Below are positions 19,179 to 25,726 of a stretch of DNA of 64,000 nt, piece by piece. Made by a program: the position numbers and the translations under genes. Each line of letters begins with the position of its first letter. The first letter of the stretch is position 1. The notes under the pieces are model-generated. The model did not search any database, was not told the origin of the DNA, and saw only the letters and a list, made by a program, of their open reading frames with translations. The stretch is from Flavobacterium sp. 140616W15. GTDB lineage: Bacteria; Bacteroidota; Bacteroidia; Flavobacteriales; Flavobacteriaceae. The DNA is taken from assembly GCF_003668995.1 (NCBI RefSeq), contig NZ_CP033068.1, positions 3,348,001 to 3,412,000 of the forward strand, written 5' to 3'.

Positions 19179-19222
19179 AAAAAAACGGCTTAAAAAGTAA
19201 AACTTAATAAACCGTCTTTTTT
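19179..19222 (-). terminator. Attenuator-like hairpin between DUF1843-like genes and the maturase
   Basis: On the minus strand an ACGG-TTA arm pairs with TAA-CCGT across a short loop and is followed by seven T, just before the maturase start. The stem is short and imperfect. It could lower maturase expression relative to the small peptides, as is common in RiPP operons. Confidence 0.5.
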
Positions 19223-19225
19223 CGA

Positions 19226-19399
19226 TTACTTTTTCTTTTTCAAAGCATCAATTGCATCAAGCAATTCTACCAATGCTACATGCAAATCTTTTTGATCTCT
19301 TATGGTTTTCTTAGCTTGCTCAGCTACTGCAACCATTTTTTCTAAATCATTTGAAGCTATCGCTTCTCTGATTCCTACTCCGTAAAGTACTGTTGCCAT
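19226..19399 (-). CDS. DUF1843-like small protein, copy 1
   Basis: 57 residues, below usual gene-calling cut-offs: begins MATVLYGVGIREAIASNDLE, continues KMVAVAEQAKKTI, then RDQKDLHVALVELLDAI, and ends in four Lys. It is 41 bases after copy 2 and shares its plan (MPYGVAIREA..SNDLAKMEAVAKQAK). The matching position of copy 2's GDL reads KDL here. I match it to Pfam DUF1843 by memory. As a small protein next to a SPASM enzyme it is a candidate precursor, though a helical partner protein is also possible. Confidence 0.8.
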   Translation of the reverse strand: MATVLYGVGIREAIASNDLEKMVAVAEQAKKTIRDQKDLHVALVELLDAIDALKKKK

Positions 19400-19423
19400 A
19401 ATATCTTATGTTTATAGTTATTC

Positions 19424-19468
19424 TTACTCTTTAGGTTTTTCAGTTACCCCCTTGTTTCTCTGTACAAG
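19424..19468 (-). repeat. EKPYE element (copy B), overlapping the end of DUF1843-like copy 2
   Basis: In the +1 frame relative to DUF1843 copy 2, the minus strand encodes VQRNKGVTEKPKE then TAA, 25 bases before the ATG of DUF1843 copy 1. It aligns with VQSGGGSEKPYE of the intact peptide at 20067-20150. The DNA core TGAAAA-CCT-GAGTA is conserved among the three copies. No start codon is in this frame. Confidence 0.6.
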
Positions 19469-19649
19469 TCAGTTTATTTTTTCTTTTTAAAGAATCTATT
19501 GCGTCTAGCAAGTCTAGCAGAGCTACAGTTAGATCTCCTTGATCTTTTATGGTTTGCTTCGCTTGTTTAGCGACAGCCTCCATCTTAGCCAAATCATTTG
19601 ATACTAAAGCTTCTCTAATAGCGACGCCGTATGGCATAATTATTCCCAT
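19440..19649 (-). CDS. DUF1843-like small protein, copy 2
   Basis: 69 residues: MGIIMPYGVAIREALVSNDL, then AKMEAVAKQAKQTI, DQGDLTVALLDLLDAI, and a tail CTEKQGGN that copy 1 lacks. The GDL triplet falls near the middle. The core is predicted to be two amphipathic helices. The tail overlaps a frame-shifted EKPYE element. The Met at residue 5 is an alternative start. Family assignment to DUF1843 is from memory. It is upstream of copy 1 and the maturase in one transcript direction. Confidence 0.75.
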   Translation of the reverse strand: MGIIMPYGVAIREALVSNDLAKMEAVAKQAKQTIKDQGDLTVALLDLLDAIDSLKRKNKLTCTEKQGGN

Positions 19650-19684
19650 CGTTATAGTTTTTAATACTAATTATTGTTTTACTT

Positions 19685-19718
19685 CATGACTAATAACTTT
19701 TATAAGTTATTAGTCATG
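19685..19718. repeat. Perfect 15-bp inverted repeat with 4-base loop in the peptide operon
   Basis: The arms CATGACTAATAACTT (19685-19699) and AAGTTATTAGTCATG (19704-19718) are perfectly complementary with loop TTAT. It lies between the 103-residue gene and DUF1843-like copy 2. No T-run follows on the minus strand, so it is more likely an mRNA processing or stabilising hairpin, or an operator, than a terminator. Confidence 0.85.
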
Positions 19719-19739
19719 TAAAAAAATCATTGTAGTAGC

Positions 19740-20051
19740 CTAGTTACCCAATGTTATAGTTCTTCCAAATTGTGAATCATCACTAACATTTGTACAAAAC
19801 ATCCACTCAGTAGTAAAACGAGTACCATCTTCGTTCTCTCCCGTAGCTACATATTTATGATGAATGTTAAGTTTTGGTTTGTGGCTTTCTAAATTAAGAT
19901 TATAGAATAAAGATCTCCCAAGTGTACCAAATCCATAGGTTCCACTAGCTCCTTCAATAACAGGAAGAATAACAGGCCCAACGCCTCCACCATTCCATTC
20001 AACATAAGGATACACATTCACATTTTTTACTTTTACAGGTATTGCTTGCAT
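19740..20051 (-). CDS. Small beta-rich unknown protein of the radical-SAM locus
   Basis: 103 residues, no signal peptide: MQAIPVKVKNVNVYPYVEW, GGGVGPVILPVIEG, GTYGFGTLGRSLFYNLNLES, KYVATGENEDGTRF and a final GRTITLGN. I do not recognise the family. The glycine-rich strands recall the DUF1842-like protein's style, but I see no alignable motif. It follows the stop of the 27-codon ORF after 15 bases, so the two are almost certainly translated from one message. Confidence 0.65.
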   Translation of the reverse strand: MQAIPVKVKNVNVYPYVEWNGGGVGPVILPVIEGASGTYGFGTLGRSLFYNLNLESHKPKLNIHHKYVATGENEDGTRFTTEWMFCTNVSDDSQFGRTITLGN

Positions 20052-20066
20052 AATAATAGTTTTGTC

Positions 20067-20150
20067 CTACTCATAAGGCTTTTCAGATCCGCCTCCGCTT
20101 TGTACTGTGCGAAACAGTCCGTTTGTTTTAGTGGGTTCTGCTCCACTCAT
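20067..20150 (-). CDS. 27-residue putative peptide with C-terminal EKPYE
   Basis: ATG at 20150 to TAG at 20067: starts MSGAEPTKTNGLF and ends QSGGGSEKPYE. It is the first ORF of the radical-SAM locus, 15 bases before the next start. Two related but degenerate copies of its C-terminal coding segment lie directly upstream of DUF1843-like copy 1 and the DUF1842-like gene, so the segment is duplicated and conserved at both DNA and residue level. Its start codon lies in a small inverted repeat, ACTCAT-TTA-ATGAGT (20145-20159). It could be a precursor peptide, a translational-coupling leader ORF or a toxin-like peptide; none is proven. Confidence 0.55.
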   Translation of the reverse strand: MSGAEPTKTNGLFRTVQSGGGSEKPYE

Positions 20151-20224
20151 TTAATGAGTTAGCTGAATCATTTAAATATCAAAAAAACTATTATAAATGA
20201 TAGATTTGGGGCTAACTTCTATTT

Positions 20225-20232
20225 CAAAGCTA
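20225..20232 (-). promoter_or_regulatory. -7 box TAGCTTTG, candidate promoter of the radical-SAM locus
   Basis: On the minus strand TAGCTTTG fits TAnnTTTG and lies about 75 bases before the ATG at 20150. A TTG occurs 24 bases further upstream, longer than the usual spacing. The region 20151-20427 is shared with the divergent GbsR/MarR gene and holds no other gene. Confidence 0.45.
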
Positions 20233-20376
20233 TAATAAATAAATAGGCATTTTTAACAAAATGGTATCAAACGGGAAATTTTGGTCATGAAACAAACAAA
20301 AAATGACACAGAACACAAAAACCTATAAATAACTAATTTTAAATTCATTGAAAAATAAATTATACTTCACGAAAAC

Positions 20377-20402
20377 AAACTTTCATTTATTTTTGAAAGT
20401 TT
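20377..20402. promoter_or_regulatory. Operator 1 of the GbsR/MarR regulator
   Basis: Perfect inverted repeat: AAACTTTCA, 8-base AT spacer, TGAAAGTTT. The same arms and spacing recur at 20959-20984. The right arm overlaps a TTG that stands 20 bases before the TACATTTG -7 box, so binding would block the promoter: probable autorepression. Confidence 0.8.
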
Positions 20403-20415
20403 AAAAACTTTTATT

Positions 20416-20423
20416 TACATTTG
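20416..20423 (+). promoter_or_regulatory. -7 box TACATTTG, only four bases before the regulator's ATG
   Basis: TAnnTTTG with TTG at 20393-20395 (20-base spacer). The ATG begins at 20428, so transcription would start at or next to the start codon, implying a leaderless mRNA, unless the downstream Met at about codon 26 is used. Confidence 0.6.
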
Positions 20424-20427
20424 CTAT

Positions 20428-20931
20428 ATGGAATTCAAAGAAGCAAAAAATAAATTCGTTCAAACATGGGGGGCGTTAGGTTCTCAATGGGGTATTAATA
20501 AAACCATGGCACAAATCCATGCTTTATTAATGGTATCTAACGAACCTGTTTCTATGGAAGATGTAATGGAAGAATTGCAAATTTCTCGTGGTAATGCCAG
20601 CATGAATTTACGTGCTTTGATGGATTGGGGAATTGTTTACAAAGAATACAAATCGGGAGAAAGAAGAGAATTCTTTACTGCCGAAAAAGATTTAGACGAA
20701 CTTGCTGTAAAAATCGCAAGAGAAAGAAGTAAACGCGAAATTAAACCTGCTCTTAAAATATTAAAAGAAGTTTCATCTATTGACTCGAAAGATTCAGCAG
20801 AAGAAAAACACTTTGTTGAGCAAACCACCAAGTTGTATGATTTTGTATTAAAGACAGACAATATGCTAGATAAAATGACAGAATTTAATGAAAACTGGTT
20901 GGGACGTTTGGTTCTAAAGATTATGAAGTAA
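20428..20931 (+). CDS. GbsR/MarR family transcriptional regulator
   Basis: 167 residues. The winged-helix domain spans residues 10-90 (GINKTMAQIHALLMVSNEPVSMEDVMEELQISRGNASMNLRALMDWGIV, then the basic wing EYKSGERREFF). The C-terminal part is helical and likely dimerising. GbsR-type regulators repress genes for osmoprotection or membrane and lipid functions. Two identical 26-bp operators flank this gene, one over its own promoter and one before the next operon at 21001, so it probably controls itself and the genes 21001-24253. Confidence 0.9.
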   Translation: MEFKEAKNKFVQTWGALGSQWGINKTMAQIHALLMVSNEPVSMEDVMEELQISRGNASMNLRALMDWGIVYKEYKSGERREFFTAEKDLDELAVKIARERSKREIKPALKILKEVSSIDSKDSAEEKHFVEQTTKLYDFVLKTDNMLDKMTEFNENWLGRLVLKIMK

Positions 20932-20958
20932 AACCTCAAAACTAAAAAAATTTAATCA

Positions 20959-20984
20959 AAACTTTCATTTTTTTCTGAAAGTTT
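20959..20984. promoter_or_regulatory. Operator 2 of the GbsR/MarR regulator
   Basis: The same AAACTTTCA / TGAAAGTTT arms with an 8-base spacer as operator 1, placed 16 bases before the ATG at 21001. Confidence 0.8.
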
Positions 20985-21000
20985 AAAACAATAAATAACT

Positions 21001-21336
21001 ATGAAAGCAATAAACTATCTAAATTACTTTTTTGTCGGTTTACCAGTTATACTGGGTATCGCAGGGATTATCCATGAAGTATTCCCTATTTTAGGTATCC
21101 TTGCAACAATCATAACAGGCATATTTCAAGTTATTATAGCTATAAAAATGATAATAGATGAACCATATGACAGAAATCTCCAAATCTATATTACAACTGT
21201 AATTATATATTTTGCAACATGGTTTGCATTCCCAAAAATCGAATATATACCGATACTAAAACACGGTCTTATATTAATCCCAATACTTCTTGCCATTTAT
21301 CTTTCAGTAATAATCTATAGAAAAGCAAACCTATGA
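21001..21336 (+). CDS. Small integral membrane protein
   Basis: 111 residues with about four hydrophobic segments (VGLPVILGIAGIIH; ILGILATIITGIFQVIIAIKMI; YITTVIIYFATWFAF; LILIPILLAIYLSVIIY). No known motif. It is preceded by a GbsR operator, and its stop overlaps the start of the DUF2071 gene (ATGA at 21333), so it is the first gene of the regulated operon. Role unknown, probably in the inner membrane. Confidence 0.75.
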   Translation: MKAINYLNYFFVGLPVILGIAGIIHEVFPILGILATIITGIFQVIIAIKMIIDEPYDRNLQIYITTVIIYFATWFAFPKIEYIPILKHGLILIPILLAIYLSVIIYRKANL

Positions 21337-22037
21337 GCTTCTTAACCGCAGAATGGAAAAATTTAGCATTATTTAATTATGAGGTCGATGCTAAAATACT
21401 CGAAAAATATGTTCCTCCTGGAACTGAGATTGATTTATGGAATAACAAATGTTACGTAAGTCTAGTTGGTTTTATGTTCAAAAATACAAAAGTATTAGGC
21501 ATTAAAGTTCCTTTTCATGTCAACTTTGAAGAAGTAAACCTTCGCTTTTATGTAAAACGATTTGAAAATGGACAATGGAAACGTGGAGTCGTATTTATAA
21601 AAGAGATAGTCCCGAAAATTGCCATTACTTTTATTGCAAACACTCTATACAAGGAACATTACCAAACCAACAAAATGAAACATTCTGTTACAGAAAATGA
21701 AGATTCTAAAACGTTTGTTTATCAATGGAAAAATCATAACAAATGGAATTCAATTGAGGTTCAAACTGAAAAACAAAAAAAGGAAATAGAATTAAACTCT
21801 GAAGCCGAATTTATTACTGAGCATTATTTTGGATATACAAAATACGATAAAAATACCACTTTTGAGTATGAAGTAACTCATCCAAGATGGGAACAACTAG
21901 CAATAATCGATTATAAAATAGATGTTGATTTTGAAGATAATTACGGGAAAGATTTTGCTTTCCTGAATCAATCAAAACCACTTTCGACTTTTTTAGCGAT
22001 TGGCTCTAAGATTACTGTCGAGAACAAGAAAAAATAA
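21333..22037 (+). CDS. DUF2071 family protein (YqjF-like)
   Basis: 234 residues. N-terminal MSFLTAEWKNLALFNYEVD, VPPGTEIDLWNNKCYVSLVGFMF and VNLRFYVKRF match the DUF2071/acetoacetate-decarboxylase-like fold family. No catalytic residue can be assigned. The start overlaps the preceding stop by four bases, which indicates translational coupling. Together with the membrane proteins, oxidoreductase and SRPBCC protein downstream, it belongs to the GbsR-controlled group. Confidence 0.85.
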   Translation: MSFLTAEWKNLALFNYEVDAKILEKYVPPGTEIDLWNNKCYVSLVGFMFKNTKVLGIKVPFHVNFEEVNLRFYVKRFENGQWKRGVVFIKEIVPKIAITFIANTLYKEHYQTNKMKHSVTENEDSKTFVYQWKNHNKWNSIEVQTEKQKKEIELNSEAEFITEHYFGYTKYDKNTTFEYEVTHPRWEQLAIIDYKIDVDFEDNYGKDFAFLNQSKPLSTFLAIGSKITVENKKK

Positions 22038-22041
22038 AGTC

Positions 22042-22398
22042 ATGAATACAAATCTTAATATTATTGGGTACTTCATTTACTTAATAATTACCATTTTCAT
22101 TATTGTTCGGGTTGGAAAAGCCTGTTATAAAAATGGTAATATATTCGTTTCCGAACTTATACCCGATCATGAAGATTTATGCCTTCGAATAAACCAGATA
22201 TTGCTTCTGGGGTATTATCTATTAAATATTGGTTATTGTGCCATGACTTTAATTTCGTGGGAAACAATAATAGCGACCAATCAACTCATAGAAGTTATAG
22301 CAACCAAAACCGCACTTATCATATTTGTCATCTCAGGATTACATTATATAAACATCCTTATAATAACTAAATACGTTCAGAAATTAATTAATAACTAG
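22042..22398 (+). CDS. Small integral membrane protein, paralogue 1
   Basis: 118 residues, ATG at 22042 (4 bases after the previous stop). Three to four hydrophobic segments: IIGYFIYLIITIFIIVRVG, QILLLGYYLLNIGYCAMTL, KTALIIFVISGLHYINILII. It shares layout and several residues with the next gene (..CYKNGNIFVSELIPDHEDL.. against ..LFVNGKIYMLDIFRGREEI.., and YYLLNIGYC against FYLLNLGFA), so the two are a tandem duplication. Function unknown. Confidence 0.75.
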   Translation: MNTNLNIIGYFIYLIITIFIIVRVGKACYKNGNIFVSELIPDHEDLCLRINQILLLGYYLLNIGYCAMTLISWETIIATNQLIEVIATKTALIIFVISGLHYINILIITKYVQKLINN

Positions 22399-22411
22399 TA
22401 AATCAAACATC

Positions 22412-22798
22412 ATGGAAACTACAAAAATTTTAGTCGGTTATGCAATCTATTTACCAATAGCACTTTTCCTTACCTATTATGTTTCTAAAACTTTATTCGT
22501 AAACGGAAAAATATACATGCTTGACATCTTTAGAGGAAGAGAAGAAATTGCCGATGCAACAAATAAACTTTTTGAAACAGGATTTTATCTACTTAATCTT
22601 GGCTTTGCATTAATGATATTAAGAATAAGCGAAGACATTAGTAACTATCAAATCTTAATTGAAGCTTTAAGCTATAAAATAGGAAGTTTTTCTATTTACC
22701 TCGGATTGATGTTATTTCTTAATTTATATTTCTTTTTTAGAGGAAAAAGAAAAGCCAGAGAAGCACAACAAGAAGACAGATTAGTTTTAAAAGTTTAA
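22412..22798 (+). CDS. Small integral membrane protein, paralogue 2
   Basis: 128 residues: VGYAIYLPIALFLTYYVS, GFYLLNLGFALMILRISED, SIYLGLMLFLNLYFFF, ending in a basic tail with KRKAREAQQEDR. Paralogous to the gene just upstream, 13 bases away. No known motif. A hairpin (22807-22840) follows, so the first operon block may partly end here. Confidence 0.75.
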   Translation: METTKILVGYAIYLPIALFLTYYVSKTLFVNGKIYMLDIFRGREEIADATNKLFETGFYLLNLGFALMILRISEDISNYQILIEALSYKIGSFSIYLGLMLFLNLYFFFRGKRKAREAQQEDRLVLKV

Positions 22799-22806
22799 TT
22801 GATAAC

Positions 22807-22840
22807 CAAACCTAGCAGGTTTTAAAAGCTTGTTAGGTTT
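22807..22840 (+). terminator. Imperfect hairpin after the membrane paralogues
   Basis: AAACCTAGCAGG pairs with most of CTTGTTAGGTTT. No long T-run follows. It lies just before the oxidoreductase gene and supports an ATG at 22854 rather than at 22830, which would fall inside it. Confidence 0.5.
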
Positions 22841-22853
22841 AATACTATGCAAA

Positions 22854-23762
22854 ATGAGTAAGCTTATTATCGCAGCTGGAACAGGTTTTTTAGGACAAGT
22901 TTTAGTCAATCATTTCAAAAATAAATTTGAAGAAATTGTAATTCTAACCCGAGGAAGATCACAAACCATTGATAGAATTAAATACGTTAACTGGAATGCA
23001 AAAACTTTTTCTGGTTGGGAAAGTGAACTTGAGAACGCAACGGCTCTAATTAATCTGGCAGGAAAATCTGTAGATTGTCGTTATAGCAAAGAAAACAAAA
23101 GAGAAATTCTATTATCTCGAATAGAAAGTACCCGAATTTTAAACAAAGCTATTTTAAATTGTGTAACTCCACCTAAGCATTGGCTAAATTCATCAACAGC
23201 TACCATTTATCGATTTTCATTAGATAAAGAAATGGATGAAACTACTGGCGAAATTGGAAATGATTTTTCTATAAATGTAGCTTTATCTTGGGAGAAAGCA
23301 TTCTTTAAAACAGAAACTCCAAATACATTAAAAACTGCTTTAAGAACCTCAATAGCTTTAGGAAAGGAAGGTGGTGCTTTTAATCCCCTAAAAACCTTAG
23401 CCAAAATTGGATTCGGAGGGAAACAAGGAAAAGGAAATCAATTTATTAGTTGGATTCACGAAGACGATTTTGCAAATGCAGTAGATTTTATACTCCAAAA
23501 AGAAATGATCGGGGTTGTTAACGTTGTTTCTCCAAAACCAATTCGTAATGCTGACTTTATGAAGAAACTTCAAAGAGCTGTTGGTTTTCCTTTCGGAATC
23601 CCACTCAATACATTTCTACTTAAAATAGGAGCTTTCTTTATTCGAACAGAACCTGAATTAGTTTTAAAAAGTCGAAATGTAATTCCGAAAAGACTTTTAG
23701 AAAGTGGATTTAAATTTAAGTTCGATAATATAGAAGTTGCTTTTCGAAACCTATTGAATTAA
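22854..23762 (+). CDS. TIGR01777 family NAD-dependent epimerase/oxidoreductase
   Basis: 302 residues from the ATG at 22854. The Rossmann motif is AAGTGFLGQVLVNHF, followed by ATALINLAGKSVDCRY, the typical TIGR01777 signature; the NSSTATIY region replaces the usual catalytic Ser/Tyr context, and FGIPLNTFLLKIGAFFIRTEPELVLKSRNVIPKRL marks the C-terminal DUF1731-like end. Related to YfcH of E. coli. The substrate is unknown. It lies between the membrane paralogues and the SRPBCC gene, all on +. Confidence 0.9.
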   Translation: MSKLIIAAGTGFLGQVLVNHFKNKFEEIVILTRGRSQTIDRIKYVNWNAKTFSGWESELENATALINLAGKSVDCRYSKENKREILLSRIESTRILNKAILNCVTPPKHWLNSSTATIYRFSLDKEMDETTGEIGNDFSINVALSWEKAFFKTETPNTLKTALRTSIALGKEGGAFNPLKTLAKIGFGGKQGKGNQFISWIHEDDFANAVDFILQKEMIGVVNVVSPKPIRNADFMKKLQRAVGFPFGIPLNTFLLKIGAFFIRTEPELVLKSRNVIPKRLLESGFKFKFDNIEVAFRNLLN

Positions 23763-23791
23763 AACTTTGACAAAGAGAATCCTCACTGATT

Positions 23792-24253
23792 ATGACGACA
23801 ATTCATCTTACAACAAAAATAAAAGCACCAAAACAAATCGTCTTTGATAATTCTAGAAATATTGATGTACATCTGCAATCTGCAAGCAAAACAAAAGAAG
23901 TTGCAATTGCTGGCACAACAACTGGATTAATAAATTATGACGAAACGGTAACGTGGCGAGGAAAACACTTCGGGTTTTACTTAACGCACAAAAGCCGAAT
24001 TACTGCAATGAATTTTTACGACTATTTTGTAGATGAAATGGTTGAAGGAAAATTTAAATCATTTAAACACGAACATTTTTTTGAAGAAGAAAATGGGCAA
24101 ACAATCATGACTGATAAATTACAATATGAAACTCCGTTTGGGATCTTAGGACAATTATTTGATGATTTATTTTTAAAGAAACATTTAATTCAATTCCTTT
24201 TAGAACGAAACAAAATCCTAAAAGAAGTATCTGAACAAGGGCAACTAAAGTAA
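23792..24253 (+). CDS. SRPBCC family (START-like) protein
   Basis: 153 residues, cytoplasmic. It begins TTIHLTTKIKAPKQIVFDNSRNIDVH, the classic start of Bacteroidota SRPBCC proteins, with the core ITAMNFYDYFVDEMVEGKFK and the FKHEHFFEE strand, and ends in an amphipathic helix. These helix-grip proteins bind hydrophobic ligands; ligand unknown. It follows the TIGR01777 gene by 29 bases. Such pairs are common in Flavobacteria. Confidence 0.85.
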   Translation: MTTIHLTTKIKAPKQIVFDNSRNIDVHLQSASKTKEVAIAGTTTGLINYDETVTWRGKHFGFYLTHKSRITAMNFYDYFVDEMVEGKFKSFKHEHFFEEENGQTIMTDKLQYETPFGILGQLFDDLFLKKHLIQFLLERNKILKEVSEQGQLK

Positions 24254-24318
24254 ATTCCTTACCTTTATAATTATTATGTAGTGTGAATAATTACTAAAAC
24301 AATTTTAAAAATAAATAT

Positions 24319-24717
24319 ATGTCAGTAAAAACAAAAATTTTATCAGTAGCCTTTTTTGCAATCACATCTATGGGGTTTGCACAAACTAATTGTAAAGAAT
24401 TGAAAGGATGCGAAAGAAAATTATGTGAATTGAACACAAAATTAGAATACGCTAAGAAAGCTGGAAATCAAAATCAAATTAAAGGTGTTGAAGAGGCAAT
24501 AGCTCAAACTAAAAAGAACTGTACTACAAAAACAGTTACCAATAACCTTGACAAAAAAGTAAAAGAAAAACAAAAAGAAGTTAAGGAAAGAACCGATGAG
24601 TACAACAAAGCGGTTAAAAATCAAGAATCTAAAGAAAAAATCAACAAGAAAAAGAAGAAATTAGACGAAGCTAAAGCTGAATTAAATAAAGCTCTTGCGG
24701 ATCAAAAAACGAAATAA
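24319..24717 (+). CDS. DUF1090-like periplasmic coiled-coil protein
   Basis: 132 residues with a signal peptide ending SMGFAQ. The mature N-terminus has NCKELKGCERKLCELNTKLEYAKKAGNQNQ..GVEEAIAQ..KNCT, which matches the DUF1090 (YqjC-like) pattern with four Cys; the rest is a highly charged helix rich in Lys and Glu (KEKQKEVKERTDEYNKAV). Function unknown. Own terminator follows. Confidence 0.85.
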   Translation: MSVKTKILSVAFFAITSMGFAQTNCKELKGCERKLCELNTKLEYAKKAGNQNQIKGVEEAIAQTKKNCTTKTVTNNLDKKVKEKQKEVKERTDEYNKAVKNQESKEKINKKKKKLDEAKAELNKALADQKTK

Positions 24718-24728
24718 AACTTTTATTT

Positions 24729-24762
24729 ATAAAAAAACCGATGTTCATGCATCGGTTTTTTT
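24729..24762. terminator. Terminator after DUF1090-like gene
   Basis: Perfect stem CCGATG-TTCATG-CATCGG extended by A and T runs (24731-24762), between convergent genes. Confidence 0.85.
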
Positions 24763-24775
24763 GTTTCTATATCTT

Positions 24776-25591
24776 TTATCCACAAAACACAACCATCAGC
24801 CACCAAAAAATCGGAATACTTTCTACCCAAAAAGAGGTATAATATTTAGGTCGTTTTTCATTTGCAAAAACAATAAAAAGCGACAAAACAAGAACCATGA
24901 TTAAATTAATCACCAATTGATTTTTATCAAAATTAGATTTTAAAAACTCCAAAAAATAAAATGGAATCAAAAGTAGTAACCCCAAAACTTTAGTTCGCTT
25001 TACTCCTATTTGCTGTGGAACAGTTTGCAAATGCGGATCATCATTTGCTAAATCGATAATCTCAAAAATCAATATAAGTACAAAGACTAAAATAAAACGC
25101 TGCACACATTTTAAATAAAAATCGGATGTAAAAGCAATTTCGGCATTTATCAATGGTAAAACCAAAGTAGCTCCAACCCAACAAAGCGCTACAATATAAA
25201 TCTTAACTCCTGCCCAATTTCGGGCATTTTTTCGATTTGGGAAAAAAGGAAGTGTATAAAGTGCTGTAATTGCCAGAATTCCAACCGAAACAATTTGAGT
25301 AATCCTCTTTAATTGAAAAAAATAATAACCAACCAATATAAGAAAACAAAAACTAAAAACAGCAATAATTTTTAATTGATTTCCTATTGGTAATTTCTTT
25401 ACTCGAACCAAGGCATCGTATTTCACAAAATTATAGCCGACAATTGTTCCAAAAAAAACAAATAAAGAGATTGATTCATCATACTCAATACCAAACATAT
25501 GGAATGTTAAACGCACTAATGCATAACATGATAAAGCAACATGAATACTACTTATGATGTAAAAATTAATTAGTTGCATAATTACCCTCAT
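24776..25591 (-). CDS. Polytopic membrane protein, probably UbiA-like
   Basis: 271 residues with about 8 hydrophobic segments. The segment EIIDLANDDPHLQTVPQQIG resembles the second Asp-rich motif of UbiA prenyltransferases, and VGYNFVKYDA near residue 55 could stand for the first. On this basis it may be a prenyltransferase-like protein of the inner membrane; the acceptor is unknown, and a motif this degenerate may mean it is inactive. The alternative Met at residue 5 (MQLINFYI) is an equally good start. Confidence 0.65.
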   Translation of the reverse strand: MRVIMQLINFYIISSIHVALSCYALVRLTFHMFGIEYDESISLFVFFGTIVGYNFVKYDALVRVKKLPIGNQLKIIAVFSFCFLILVGYYFFQLKRITQIVSVGILAITALYTLPFFPNRKNARNWAGVKIYIVALCWVGATLVLPLINAEIAFTSDFYLKCVQRFILVFVLILIFEIIDLANDDPHLQTVPQQIGVKRTKVLGLLLLIPFYFLEFLKSNFDKNQLVINLIMVLVLSLFIVFANEKRPKYYTSFWVESIPIFWWLMVVFCG

Positions 25592-25687
25592 AGAACAAAA
25601 ATAATCAATTATTAAGAAATCAACCCTTTAGTTGTAAATTTCACAAAAATTGCCACTGAAAATAGCAATTAAATTATTATTAATACT

Positions 25688-25695
25688 TAATTTTG
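25688..25695 (+). promoter_or_regulatory. -7 box TAATTTTG upstream of gcvP
   Basis: TAnnTTTG match 31 bases before the gcvP ATG. Confidence 0.45.
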
Positions 25696-25726
25696 CAGCA
25701 CTAAAAAACAACACTTTTACTACTAT

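Noticed and set aside
14925..20150. A bacteriocin locus with exporter and immunity genes
   Set aside because: No ABC exporter, peptidase or immunity gene is visible in or beside the locus.
20211..20218. A + strand TAGATTTG box
   Set aside because: It is over 200 bases before the regulator gene, whose own box and -33 are at 20393-20423; probably chance in AT-rich DNA.
22830..22853. Upstream Met at 22830 as start of the TIGR01777 protein
   Set aside because: It lies in the hairpin, and the Rossmann motif begins immediately after the ATG at 22854.
25596..25726. A glycine riboswitch upstream of gcvP
   Set aside because: The leader after the -7 box is only about 30 bases, too short for that RNA.
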